The translations under genes were made by a program, and so were the position numbers. Shown here piece after piece: positions 11,013-21,272 of a DNA stretch of 64,000 nucleotides (position 1 is its first letter; every line of letters starts with the position of its first letter). A model generated the notes under the pieces. It was not told the origin of the DNA. It saw nothing but the letters and a program-made list of their open reading frames with translations, and did not search any database. The stretch comes from Candidula unifasciata (lineage: Eukaryota; Mollusca; Gastropoda; Stylommatophora; Geomitridae), in NCBI GenBank assembly GCA_905116865.2, contig CAJHNH020002813.1:510001-574000 (forward strand). The letters are read 5' to 3'.

Positions 11013-11826
11013 TTAAAAAAACACCAATTGACAAAATTTGGAGATAAAAATCTACCTTAAGTATTTAAGGATCCTCGCCGGTGCTACGGAGTTCGTGCAC
11101 TGCGGTGAGATTCTTTGAACTAAGCATTATAACGGAGCACTTATACCAGCCCTGATTTATGGGTTACTACCCTTGTGCCATGAGGTTCATTCGTTGTTTA
11201 AACCTAAACCTAAAAGAAACCTAGATAACGTGGTCAGTGTCACGTCAGGCTGTTGAATTCAAGGGCTGTGAAGAACATGAGGATTTGTGATGGTTTTTTT
11301 TTTCTATACAATTGAATTTCACATTTTAGACATTTCATATTTCTCAGTAGGCAGTGTATATCTTTCTTCGTCTTCTTCTTCTATGTTGATTTGTGGTTTA
11401 CAGCTAGACGTTTTATCTGTGCCTCTTGGTTCAGCACATCTGACTGCAGCAAACTCTTAATCAGTAACCTTTTACGACATGCTTATTAAGCTGCAGTGGG
11501 TCTATTCTCTTTCCATCCTCTGCCTTCCACTGTGACCTCGGAAATCACACGTGGATGGGTGTGCGACTGTATGCGTCAAATTAAGAGCCAACGCCCGAAC
11601 CACACTTCAAGCATCGATTCTCGCGCGATAGTTTCACCGGGTCGATCCAACAATGCTTTCACACCTCTATGCATTCTCTGACATTACCTGTTTCAGATTT
11701 AAGAAAGGTCGTGTCTTCTCATGAATCTGTTCTGTTCTTGGAAAGTCAAAATAAAAGCATCCCATCCCATCCCAATGTTATTTAGTTTATTCCTTTTATT
11801 GTGTTGTCGCAACGTATCTTGAGCTT
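11013..11826. other. No gene; old repeat relics
   Basis: A CTTCTTCTTCTTC run near 11366 precedes 'ttttacgacatgcttattaa' near 11470, a phrase also found near 22135 in reverse-type repeats. This looks like an old retroelement end on the minus strand. Nothing coding. Confidence 0.4.
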
Positions 11827-12075
11827 GGAAGTGTGTCTGTGTGTAGACATGTATGTATTCATGCGTATGGATGTGTTTGTGCAGACGTGTGTGTGTATGT
11901 ATCATGCCTTAGTGGATGTGTGTGTTTGTGTGTAAACATGTGTGTATGTATTTATTCATGCCTATGGATGTGTTTGTGTAGACATGTATTTATGTACTTG
12001 TGTGTGTGTGTGTGTCTCATGCCTCAGTGGATATGTGTGTGTAAACATGTGTGTATGTATTTATTCATGCGTATG
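11827..12075 (+). repeat. GT-rich minisatellite, first block
   Basis: Units of about 50-60 bp carrying 'tgtgtgtatgtatttattcatgcg', 'tatggatgtgtttgtgtaga' and 'catgt'. It continues after a SINE insertion at 12291-12400. Confidence 0.7.
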
Positions 12076-12290
12076 CCTGGCTCTTTAGCGTAGTTGGCTA
12101 AACCGAACCGCGGTGACCGGGTGACGAACTCCTTGTGGTCCGGGTTCACTCCCGGGGGTAGGCAGAAAAGCCACAATTTCTCCCAGATTTACGGTACCTG
12201 TTATGAAATCAAGGCTGAAGGGTTGCGACATCCATAGTACCGAGCCAAAGGGTTAACAACTCATGGTTTCTGGATATTAAAAAAAAAAAA
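12076..12290 (+). mobile_element. tRNA-headed SINE inserted in the GT minisatellite
   Basis: The head has 'ctctttagcgtagttggcta' and 'ggtccgggttcactcccggg'. The body ends in a 12-A tail. The flanks ATTCATGCGTATG and ATTCATGTGTATG could be the target duplication or simply adjacent array units. Confidence 0.75.
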
Positions 12291-12400
12291 TTCATGTGTA
12301 TGGATGTGTTTGTGTAGACATGAAAATATGTACACATCAGTGGATATGTGTGTGTTTTTGTGCGTACGTATGCATACATGCATGGGTTCGAAAGGCTAAA
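12291..12400 (+). repeat. GT-rich minisatellite, second block
   Basis: Resumes the unit interrupted at 12075 ('tgtatggatgtgtttgtgta'), then decays. Confidence 0.6.
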
Positions 12401-12795
12401 AGTAGACCAGATCTAACCGTATTTGTCCTTTTTTTTAAAATAACAATCTAGATTTCTGTTGGCAGTTTTGTATGGAACCATTTCAGGCAGACTTTAGAAT
12501 AAGTTCAAGAATGAATGTTGTATTCTCAGTATATATTACATGCGCAAGAGCATGTTAACATAAACAGAATACATTGATCAGTTTGATCAATTTTGTCTTT
12601 GCATTTGTTGATTTAGTGGTACATGACAAGTAGACCAAGTTCTAGGTACTGAACCTCCACATCCAGCTATGCTCGGAACTGATCTCCTTACTTCCGTGTC
12701 TGCAGTGCATGTATGCTGAGTACTTGCATGTCGTGACATCTCCAGAAGTTTGCTTACAGCAGCATGGACACAGAAAACTAAATCAGCAACAAAGG
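12401..12795. other. No gene recognised
   Basis: Mixed AT-rich sequence between the minisatellite and a LINE relic. No exon or repeat structure was noticed. Confidence 0.4.
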
Positions 12796-13270
12796 AAATG
12801 AGATGTCTTAGAAAAGTTGCAGGGGTGACCAGAAGAGATCAAATCAGAAATGAAGTAATAAGATCAAAGCAATGTTTCCCAGTTGTGAATTTTAACAAAA
12901 AAGATACAGCAAAATATGCCAGGCAATAAATTTTGCAGTCTATTGTTTGTGTCTTCTTTGTTCGAAGTAATAAGAGAAAAAGTCGACATCTATCCAAATC
13001 TTACTTCTAAATTACACAGCAAATAAAATCGTCTGCCAACATAGAGAGGATGCCTTGCTACGCTATACCATACAAAGCATTCACCAAAAGAGAAGAAAGA
13101 TGTAAAACAATATGTAGACTAGGAACAAAATGGAAAGCTAACTTAGAGAAACTCTACAACAGCAGGATGTATTTATGGTCAAAGCAGCCAGAACAGCAAG
13201 AAGCAGAACCTTATATCTTCATGGCAACAGGAGCAGTAAAAGAGAAAGTAAAGAAGAAGAAGAATCAAGG
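12796..13270 (+). mobile_element. Decayed LINE 3' end with internal insertion and (GAA)n tail
   Basis: Diverged copy of the 10081-10437 element: 'atgagatgtcttagaaaagt' ... 'accatacaaagcatt' ... 'aaagagaaagtaaagaagaa'. About 12868-12965 is foreign: its phrase 'gccaggcaataaattttgca' recurs near 25170 ('gctaggcaataaattgtgca'). Stop codons and shifts break the frame. Confidence 0.7.
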
Positions 13271-13400
13271 ACACTAGCAAGGTCTTCCCCTAAGCTAGAC
13301 AGTTAATATTTCTAGACCTAACACAGTAAAACATAATTCTTTTTTTTTTTGGGGCGGGGGGAGAGAAAGGGTTGAGAAGACAAATTCCAACGAAATAACT

Positions 13401-16203
13401 GCCACAATCCTGTGTGCTGGGCCACAGACTATGTGCTGGGCCACAGTCTATATGCTGGGTCACAATCCTGTGTGCTGGGCCACAGTCTATGTGCTGGGCC
13501 ACAGTCTATGTGCTGGGCCACAGTCTGTGTGCTGGGCCACAATCTATGTGCTGGGCCACAATCTATGTGCTGGGCCACAGTCTATGTGCTGGGCCACAGT
13601 CTATGTGCTGGGCCACAGTCTTGTGTGCTGGGCCACAATCCTGTGTGCTGGGCCACAGTCTATGTGCTGGGCCACAGTCTATGTGCTGGTCCACAGTCTA
13701 TGTGCTGGGCCACAGTCTATGTGCTGGGCCACAGTCTATGTGCTGGGCCACAGTCTATGTGCTGGGCCACAGTCTATGTGCTGGGCCACAGTCTATGTGC
13801 TGGGCCACAGTCTATGTGCTGGGCCACAGTCTATGTGCTGGGCCACAGTCTATGTGCTGGGCCACAGTCTATGTGCTGGGCCACAATCTATGTGCTGGGC
13901 CACAGTCTATGTGCTGGGCCACAGTCTATGTGCTGGGCCACAGTCTATGTGCTGGGCCACAGTCTATGTGCTGGGCCACAGTCTATGTGCTGGGCCACAG
14001 TCTATGTGCTGGGCCACAGTCTATGTGCTGGGCCACAGTCTATGTGCTGGGCCACAGTCTATGTGCTGGGCCACAGTCTATGTGCTGGGTCACAGTCTAT
14101 GTGCTGGGCCACAGACTATGTGCTGGGCCACAGTCTATATGCTGGGCCACAGTCTATGTGCTGGGCCACAATCTATGTGCTGGGCCACAATCTATGTGCT
14201 GGGCCACAATCTATGTGCTGGGCCACAATCTATGTGCTGAGCCACAGTCTATGTGCTGGGCCACAATCTATGTGCTGGGCCACAATCTATGTGCTGGGCC
14301 ACAGTCTATGTGCTGGGCCACAATCTATGTGCTGGGCCACAATCTATGTGCTGGGCCACAGTCTATGTGCTGGGCCACAGTCTATGTGCTGGGTCACAGT
14401 CTATGTGCTGGGCCACAGTCTATGTGCTGGGCCACAGTCTATGTGCTGGGCCACAGTCTATGTGCTGGGCCACAGTCTATGTGCTGGGCCACAGTCTATG
14501 TGCTGGGTCACAGTCTATGTGCTGAGCCACAGTCTATGTGCTGAGTCACAGTCTATGTGCTGAGTCACAGTCTATGTGCTGAGCCACAGTCTATGTGCTG
14601 AGTCACAATCTATGTGCTGAGTCACAATCTATGTGCTGGGCCACAGTCTATGTGCTGGGCCACAGTCTATGTGCTGGGCCACAGTCTATGTGCTGGGTCA
14701 CAATCTATGTGCTGAGCCACAGTCTATGTGCTGAGTCACAGTCTATGTGCTGAGTCACAGTCTATGTGCTGAGCCACAGTCTATGTGCTGAGTCACAATC
14801 TATGTGCTGAGTCACAATCTATGTGCTGGGCCACAGTCTATGTGCTGGGCCACAGTCTATGTGCTGAGCCACAATCTATGTGCTGAGCCACAGTCTATGT
14901 GCTGAGTCACAATCTATGTGCTGAGCCACAGTCTATGTGCTGGGCCACAGTCTATATGCTGGGTCACAGTCTATGTGCTGAGCCACAGTCTATGTGCTGA
15001 GCCACAGTCTATGTGCTGAGCCACAATCTATGTGCTGGGCCACAGTCTATGTGCTGAGTCACAATCTATGTGCTGAACCACAGTCTATGTGCTGGGCCAC
15101 AGTCTATATGCTGGGTCACAGTCTATGTGCTGGGCCACAGTCTATGTGCTGGGCCACAATCTATGTGCTGGGCCACAGTCTATATGCTGGGTCACAGTCT
15201 ATATGCTGGGTCACAGTCTATGTGCTGGGCCACAGTCTATGTGCTGGGCCACAGTCTATGTGCTGGGCAACAGTCTATGTGCTGGGTCACAATCTGTGTG
15301 CTGGGCCATAGTCTATGTGCTGAGCCACAGTCTATATGCTGGGCAACAGTCCATGTGCTGAGCCACAATCTATGTGCTGGGCCACAGTCTATGTGCTGGG
15401 TCACAATCTATATGCTGGGCCACAATCTATGTGCTGGGCCACAGTCTATGTGCTGGGTCACAATCTATGTGCTGGGCCACAGTCTATGTGCTGGGTCACA
15501 ATCTATATGCTGGGCCACAATCTATGTGCTGAGCCACAGTCTATGTGCTGAGCCACAATCTATGTGCTGAGCCACAATCTATGTGCTGGGCCACAATCTA
15601 TGTGCTGAGCCACAGTCTATGTGCTGAGCCACAGTCTATGTGCTGGGTCACAGTCTATGTGCTGGGTCACAATCTATGTGCTGGGCCACAGTCCATGTGC
15701 TGAGCCACAATCTATGTGCTGAGCCACAATCTATGTGCTGGGCCACAGTCTATGTGCTGGGTCACAATCTATGTGCTGGGCCACAGTCTATGTGCTGGGT
15801 CACAATCTATATGCTGGGCCACAATCTATGTGCTGAGCCACAGTCTATGTGCTGAGCCACAGTCTATGTGCTGGGTCACAGTCTATGTGCTGGGTCACAA
15901 TCTATGTGCTGGGCCACAATCTATGTGCTGAGCCACAGTCTATGTGCTGAGCCACAGTCTATGTGCTGGGCCACAATCTATGTGCTGGGCCACAGTCTAT
16001 GTGCTGAGCCACAGTCTATGTGCTGAGCCACAGTCTATGTGCTGGGTCACAGTCTATGTGCTGGGTCACAATCTATGTGCTGGGCCACAGTCTATGTGCT
16101 GAGCCACAGTCTATGTGCTGAGCCACAGTCTATGTGCTGAGCCACAGTCTATGTGCTGAGCCACAGTCTATGTGCTGGGTCACAATCTATGTGCTGAGCC
16201 ACA
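13401..16203 (+). repeat. 19-bp satellite array, about 147 units
   Basis: Unit CTATGTGCTGGGCCACAGT, with common variants GGGTC, GAGCC, GAGTC and CAATC. The first 1.1 kb is almost uniform GGGCC/CAGTC. From about 14520 the variants mix and form longer composite periods. Because 19 is not a multiple of 3 and the uniform unit has no stop in any plus frame, all three plus frames stay open for up to 383 codons. The GAGCC/GAGTC variants create TGA and end those frames. I read it as non-coding satellite. Confidence 0.95.
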
Positions 16204-16662
16204 AATTTGATTGTAAAAAATAAATGAATCAATCAAAAATTGTCGCCACTGCACTCGAGGCATTCGCACACATGCTCTGTCACCACTCTCAGTAGCCAAT
16301 GAAAAGTCCTTATACTGTTGATGCCAGTCGCAACATGATTAGATTAAAAAATCTGCCTGTATTTTCTGTTGTGCTGGAAACCATTCAGACCCTCTGCCTA
16401 CTCCCCAATGAGTCAGTCATTTAATGTAAGGAGTTTGATAAACCTAATAAAAGCTTTATTTAAAAAATAAATATATTTCTTCAAGTGCTGTCTCCACAAT
16501 CAAGGTTAACTATAGTGCACCCACTATTGTCTTTGAGAATACTACACGGTGAGGCCCCTATCTCTTCCACTGATGACTCTCATACCAATGTCCTGAAAAG
16601 TTTTGTTTACTTATTCATTCTTTTTTAAAACAATCCCCCTACCCCCCCCCCCCCTCTCTGTG
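16204..16662. other. No gene recognised
   Basis: Unique-looking AT-rich DNA after the satellite, with a C13 run near 16643. No exon is recognised. Confidence 0.4.
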
Positions 16663-16922
16663 TGTGGGTTCCGGGGCCCCATTATGGGGAAAACAAGAAT
16701 AGACCCACTGCCTCCCCAAAAGCATAATTGGGGAGCTTCCTTTGAAGTCGGAGTGCATCTGCCGGGGAGGCAAGGAACCAACAGTCTATATTCAAGAGAA
16801 TGAGATCTGTAAAACTGATGCACATGCAACACTCAGGTTCAGGAGGAGGACTGCAGTTCAATAGTGGAAGAGCAACCAGAACTTTCCGCCAGAGTGTACA
16901 GCTGGTGAACGCGAAGAAGAAA
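16663..16922 (+). repeat. Interspersed 'GTGGGTTCC...GCGAAGAAG' repeat, copy 1
   Basis: About 260 bp, from 'gtgtgggttccggggcccca' through 'agtcggagtgcatctgcc', 'agatctgtaaaactgatgca' and 'actttccgccagag' to 'ctggtgaacgcgaagaagaa'. At least eleven copies occur in this window on both strands. The constant (GAA)n 3' end suggests a non-autonomous retroposon or a LINE 3' end. Confidence 0.8.
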
Positions 16923-18319
16923 ACAATCACCACGAGGAACGCACCCTATTGCTTGAGGATCATGAAATTGTTAACCACATTCACCACGCTGGTTTTAAAA
17001 AGTATAAAGAAGCACCAATTGCTCAATAACTTTTTGTGTGTACTAAAACAGAAGTTCAGTATTTTGAGCAGACAGCTGAAGTGCATTGAAAATTTGCAAT
17101 GAATATTATCATTTTATTTTGCAATGTCTCATGGCAAGCACCCTTTACCATTTACAAGCATATACAACAATAATTGCTACAACAACAAGAAGGTGATTAA
17201 ATCTTTGTGTTTATTTATTCTGAATTTGGTAGCCAAAATAAAGACATTTCGCAATATTTATTTTTTTGGGAAATAATTTTGTTGAACTCACGCAGAGACT
17301 TTCAATTTCAACATAACTGACTTCTGCTTCAAACAATTTCTAACTCATTCTATATAAAGAAATCAACAGGCACTGATAATATCCATCACCAACAAATTAA
17401 ATTTTCGACAAAAATTGAAGCAATGAATGAATGGGAAAGAAATGAGTTAACAGTGAGATATCCACTTCGGACATACAAGATGATGATACCGATTTGGACT
17501 CTGATTATGGATATAAAAAAAAAATAAGAGATATATTCTTTTTTGATCCTAGCATAGTGGATCACATACCTAGTCTTCATGGATAAAATTAAATTGCCTA
17601 TCCTTAACAGGACGTTGTAGAACACCAACACTAGCACTTTTTTTTGCTGTTGTAGTATTTTAGGCATATTTTTTACATTCAGTAATTTGCTACTGCTTTC
17701 TGAACGATCAGCTCTTGGCACCACTGTCAAAACCAACGCACGACAAATTGTCCACAGCTGGGATCGAAATCGCCACTCTGGTTTTACAAAGTGCGTTCAC
17801 AGCGCCTAAGCCATAGATGCTGACTCATGGATAAAGCCCCCCCCCCCCCCCCCCAATTGTTTTTCAAAGTGCACAGTGAATGTTAAAAACCCACTATTAG
17901 GAAAACATAGTGAACAGATGATGCAACATACTGCCCAGCTAAAACTAAACAATTAGAAACATTTGTAGTGTGCACCAAATCCTCATTATTCCAAAGTGGC
18001 AATGGGGGAGATGACACAGGATGGGCAGGCATCAATATGGCCTGAGGGTCCTCGCTTCAGTGGGAGATATATAGGTAAGATGAAGATATATATAATCCCA
18101 ATGTATACTCATCTAGGATGTGTGCAAGGCTTAATTCATTATCAATCACAAATTCTAGCAAGCAAATAAATTATTTACCACAACTAAAACATTCACCAAA
18201 GTAATCGGGCAATAACCAAGAATGTAATCCACTTGTGCATTAACAGGAGTTTTTAACTGATAATTAAAACGGCAATGAACATGTAATAAAAATTTAATAT
18301 ACCAGCAAACTTCTAAATA
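16923..18319. other. No gene; SINE-head relic and poly-C
   Basis: A tRNA-like head on the minus strand lies at 17744-17830 (in reverse 'atggcttaggcgctgtgaac' and 'tttcgatcccagctg'). A C run of about 17 nt lies at 17838-17855. The 116-codon minus frame at 17386-17736 has no recognisable domain. Confidence 0.45.
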
Positions 18320-18560
18320 GGGTATTCAGATGTTTCTAGTGGTCACAACATGTCTGAGTTTTTCTTATTCTCATAACATGACCAAAAATGATGGCTGTCT
18401 CTTTCTGATGTTTGTGATAAGTTGTTTTTGAGCCCTTGTATCTTTCAAGACATCTGAATTGCCTTTTTCTGGCTGTCCAAAGAATTCTAAGGATTCTTCT
18501 GTAAAACCATATCTCCAAGGCCTCAGGTAACTTGTTTATTAAATGCCCAGAATTCACAGC
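18320..18560 (-). mobile_element. LINE reverse-transcriptase C-terminal relic
   Basis: The minus-strand frame reads ALEIWFYRRILRILWTAR ... RCLERYKGS ... TAIIFGHVMRIRK. The 'WFYRRIL..W...' then 'GHVMR' layout is the usual C-terminal region of RTE/Jockey-type elements. Frame errors are present. Confidence 0.65.
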
Positions 18561-19679
18561 CTATATGTTCAAACCAGCTCTATATAGCATGCAAGAAACC
18601 TTTTTTTTTTAACTTTCAAGTAAGTGGATTTATTGCAAAAAATGTTCTTTATTTTATAAAATGTGCTTGTTGCTTGTCCTATTCTGTTTTTTCTTCAGCC
18701 AACTGTTATCCATATGCTTAGATAATTAAATTTCTGTACGTGTCCTCAATATCTGATCATACAGCTGTTGCAATCAGTACAAAGTGACCTGCTGCCAAAT
18801 CGGATGCAGCTGAGTAAAATCTTTGTGTGCTGGGATTATGAAATATAATAATTTTGAATTATGCATTCAAGAAAACCCTAAACCCCAGACAAGCAGAAGC
18901 ATGCTGATCCCTTCAGCCAGGGCTGTTGAAGTCAGTTTACCCAGGAGCCAAAATGATAAAAATGGTGATCAATATGGGCAAGGGGTCCGAACCTCAGCAT
19001 AAAAGTTAACTAAGATAACACAGTTAGCCATGATCTGTGGGCCACTTAATGGCCTGTGAATGCTGAAGTCGGCCCACAGCCTGGCAGTTAAAAAGCCCTG
19101 CTTTAAGTTATTTATTTCAGTTTTTAAACCCCTTATCACTGCTTTCTCTTTCATCAGTTTGATGTTTGAGAATCAAACTGCAAACTTCTATGGCTGAAGG
19201 AAGCTGTGCTAACGCTTTACTGCTGGAGATCATACACATACACAAGATACATGAACCAACAGATTATACAGATACAGAAACTGGTGTTCAGGGCATCAAT
19301 AAGCAAAGATGTAACAATGTATATTTTAAAAAAAAAAGGGAAGTCAATAAATAAGACATTGATTAAAAGATAAAAACAGACACAGAAACTGATGTCTGAC
19401 ATTAAGAAACAAATAACTAACATATAATAAACCAACAATAAAGAGATGTAAACTGATAACTAAAACAATTTAGATTTCTAAACAGAAAATTCCATGATGT
19501 TAATGTGCCCACGAATAAAGACTATAAATCTGTAAAGTGATAGTTCATCACTCTTTTCCTCCGCACTACCGTGGCACCCACAACATATCTTATTTTCATG
19601 AACATATTTGTTATTTCTGTGACCGAAGACTCCTCACTTTTATGTTCTTTATAGATTTGTATTCTGTACAAAAATCAGC
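18561..19679. other. No gene recognised
   Basis: AT-rich intergenic DNA with short A and T runs. Frames are short and without domains. Confidence 0.4.
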
Positions 19680-20046
19680 ATTATGTCTTAGAAACTGAAA
19701 TATTTTGGACATATATATTGGTATATTGGCTTAGAAAGATCAGTAATGGAAAGCATGGCACCCAGAAGAGGAAGCATGGTTCTATCAGCAAAAAAGTTGA
19801 CACAGGATATTCGAGACATCTTAGGCACAACAATTCCTGAGGTAGGGAATTTGGCAATGGGCCGAGAGGACCCTGAGAAGGCATTGTGTTGTTCAATGTC
19901 GTTCATCTTTCACCTATTGAGTTGACTGTCAGTGCACGAGTGAGAAGTCTGCAAGCGACTGGAGCCAAACCAAATGTGAAGAGAGTTGCACACGACAATA
20001 CCCGAGGTAGGGAATTTGGCAATGGGTCAAGAGGATTTCTAAAAGG
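19680..20046 (+). mobile_element. LINE C-terminal relic with internal duplication
   Basis: Plus-strand fragments 'MESMAPRRGS' and 'KLTQDIRDILGTTIPEVGN' match the RW-x-x-DI-x-x-x-L tail of RTE-like elements. The segment 'gaggtagggaatttggcaat' near 19838 recurs near 20003, so part of the tail is duplicated about 165 bp apart. Confidence 0.6.
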
Positions 20047-20520
20047 TCGTAATCAGAGTGATGCTCACTCTGCAAAGTACCTGCTATATGATGACTGTGT
20101 AAGAGAAATCTGGTGGCTACATATCTTAACATAAAAGCAACAAGACAGTGTACACAAATATTAGTATGACTGTGCTAAAATCACTTGGTTACAATAGTAT
20201 AATTGGTTCGTCACTATTATCCTACCCCAGATGATGTCACAGGACAGTCCAACATATTAGAGGGCTTTCTGATGCTTTTAACGACCCCAAAACATCTAGA
20301 ACTGGAACCAACCCACCTATGTCCCACGAGAGTGCAGCCTAGGTCCCAGGAATGCATTCAGCCTAGGTTCCACGACTGCATGTAGCCCATCTACCACCCT
20401 CTGAAATATTAGACTGTCCCGTGACCTGTAGATTTCCCCTGTTTGGGGTAAGATATTAATAAAGCACCGTATAATTTTATACAATACAGCTTGTATTTTT
20501 TTTTTGGGTTAAAAAAATTT
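20047..20520. other. Region 3' of NCOA4
   Basis: Downstream flank of the minus-strand gene. It contains two short related phrases 'gtcccaggaatgcattcagc' and 'ggttccacgactgca' near 20342-20380. No gene. Confidence 0.4.
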
Positions 20521-20526
20521 TTTTAT
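20521..20526 (-). promoter_or_regulatory. NCOA4: Possible polyadenylation signal overlapping the NCOA4 stop
   Basis: On the minus strand the last codon and stop read CAA TAA followed by A, creating AATAAA that includes the stop codon. A T-rich stretch follows. If used, the mRNA would have almost no 3' UTR. A more distal signal beyond this point is equally possible. Confidence 0.35.
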
Positions 20527-21272
20527 TGTAGCATTAGCCATTTACTGAAATACTCATCAGCTGCCATTAGATTCTTGTCGAACTGGTCTGTGTTGATACT
20601 GTGCGAATCTGAGCAGACACTCCATCCTTCTGACTCAGCAAGTTCCTGATGCTTGTTCTTGTCTTCTTCTGCAACCATGAGCCAGTCTGCATCACAGGAA
20701 GTAGATCCTAAACTCTGACCTTCACCTGATTCTGCTGGAGTGGGACTGCCAGTCTTCTGGAGCCACAGGTTGGCTTCTTCTTTGTTATCCTTAAATCTGG
20801 TAAGGGATGATGGAGCAGTGCTGGAGTCAGTTGATGAGCCAGATTTCATTAACCACATGGGATCACCGGCTGCCCGAATGTGATGAAACAGGTCGGTGGT
20901 TACCTTCGCATCTTTCAACAGTGGCAAGCTATCTTTTTGATTCTGAACAGCTGGCGACAACCATTCACTCAATGAAGAAGACATTGAGTGGACAATTTCC
21001 ATTGGAACTGGCTGATTCTTCACAGCAGAATTCTCCTTAAACCACAACGTGAGGCAGTCGGGCTGTGAAACACATTCAGACAGATTCTTGCAAACCTCAT
21101 TTGCTCGGCAACAATCCTTCAGCTGAAGCACAGAGGCATTAGCTCTACTAGCAGCAGACAGCCATCTTTCTTCTTTGCCTGCACATGTTTTCCCACAGCA
21201 ATCACTTTTAGCATCACATGTCCTTCCTGCACAACTGGTCTGTCCTATTTGCTCAGCTGCCTTCGATTTATT
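20523..21272 (-). CDS. NCOA4: NCOA4 terminal coding exon (Cys quartet, ferritin-binding motif)
   Basis: Residues 364-612 and stop TAA. The acceptor is ATTCTTTCAG. Order: the extra Cys-rich segment 377-393; ERWLS; CRANEVCKNLSECVSQPDC (the conserved quartet); LSEWLSP (W467); DLFHHIRAAGDPMWL (I495/W503); NLWLQ; DADWLM; and terminal FSKWLMLQ. This exon alone is enough to identify the family. Confidence 0.95.
   Translation of the reverse strand, partial: NKSKAAEQIGQTSCAGRTCDAKSDCCGKTCAGKEERWLSAASRANASVLQLKDCCRANEVCKNLSECVSQPDCLTLWFKENSAVKNQPVPMEIVHSMSSSLSEWLSPAVQNQKDSLPLLKDAKVTTDLFHHIRAAGDPMWLMKSGSSTDSSTAPSSLTRFKDNKEEANLWLQKTGSPTPAESGEGQSLGSTSCDADWLMVAEEDKNKHQELAESEGWSVCSDSHSINTDQFDKNLMAADEYFSKWLMLQ

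Noticed and set aside
13412..14563. Long frames of 269-383 codons with a Cys/Trp/His-rich 19-residue repeat
   Set aside because: They arise in all three plus frames from a 19-bp satellite unit without stops. Variants that create TGA occur freely, so there is no sign of selection for coding.
17386..17736. Minus-strand frame of 116 codons
   Set aside because: No recognisable domain, odd composition and no splice context. Treated as chance.
20807..21040. Plus-strand frame of 77 codons inside NCOA4
   Set aside because: Antisense shadow of the terminal NCOA4 exon.
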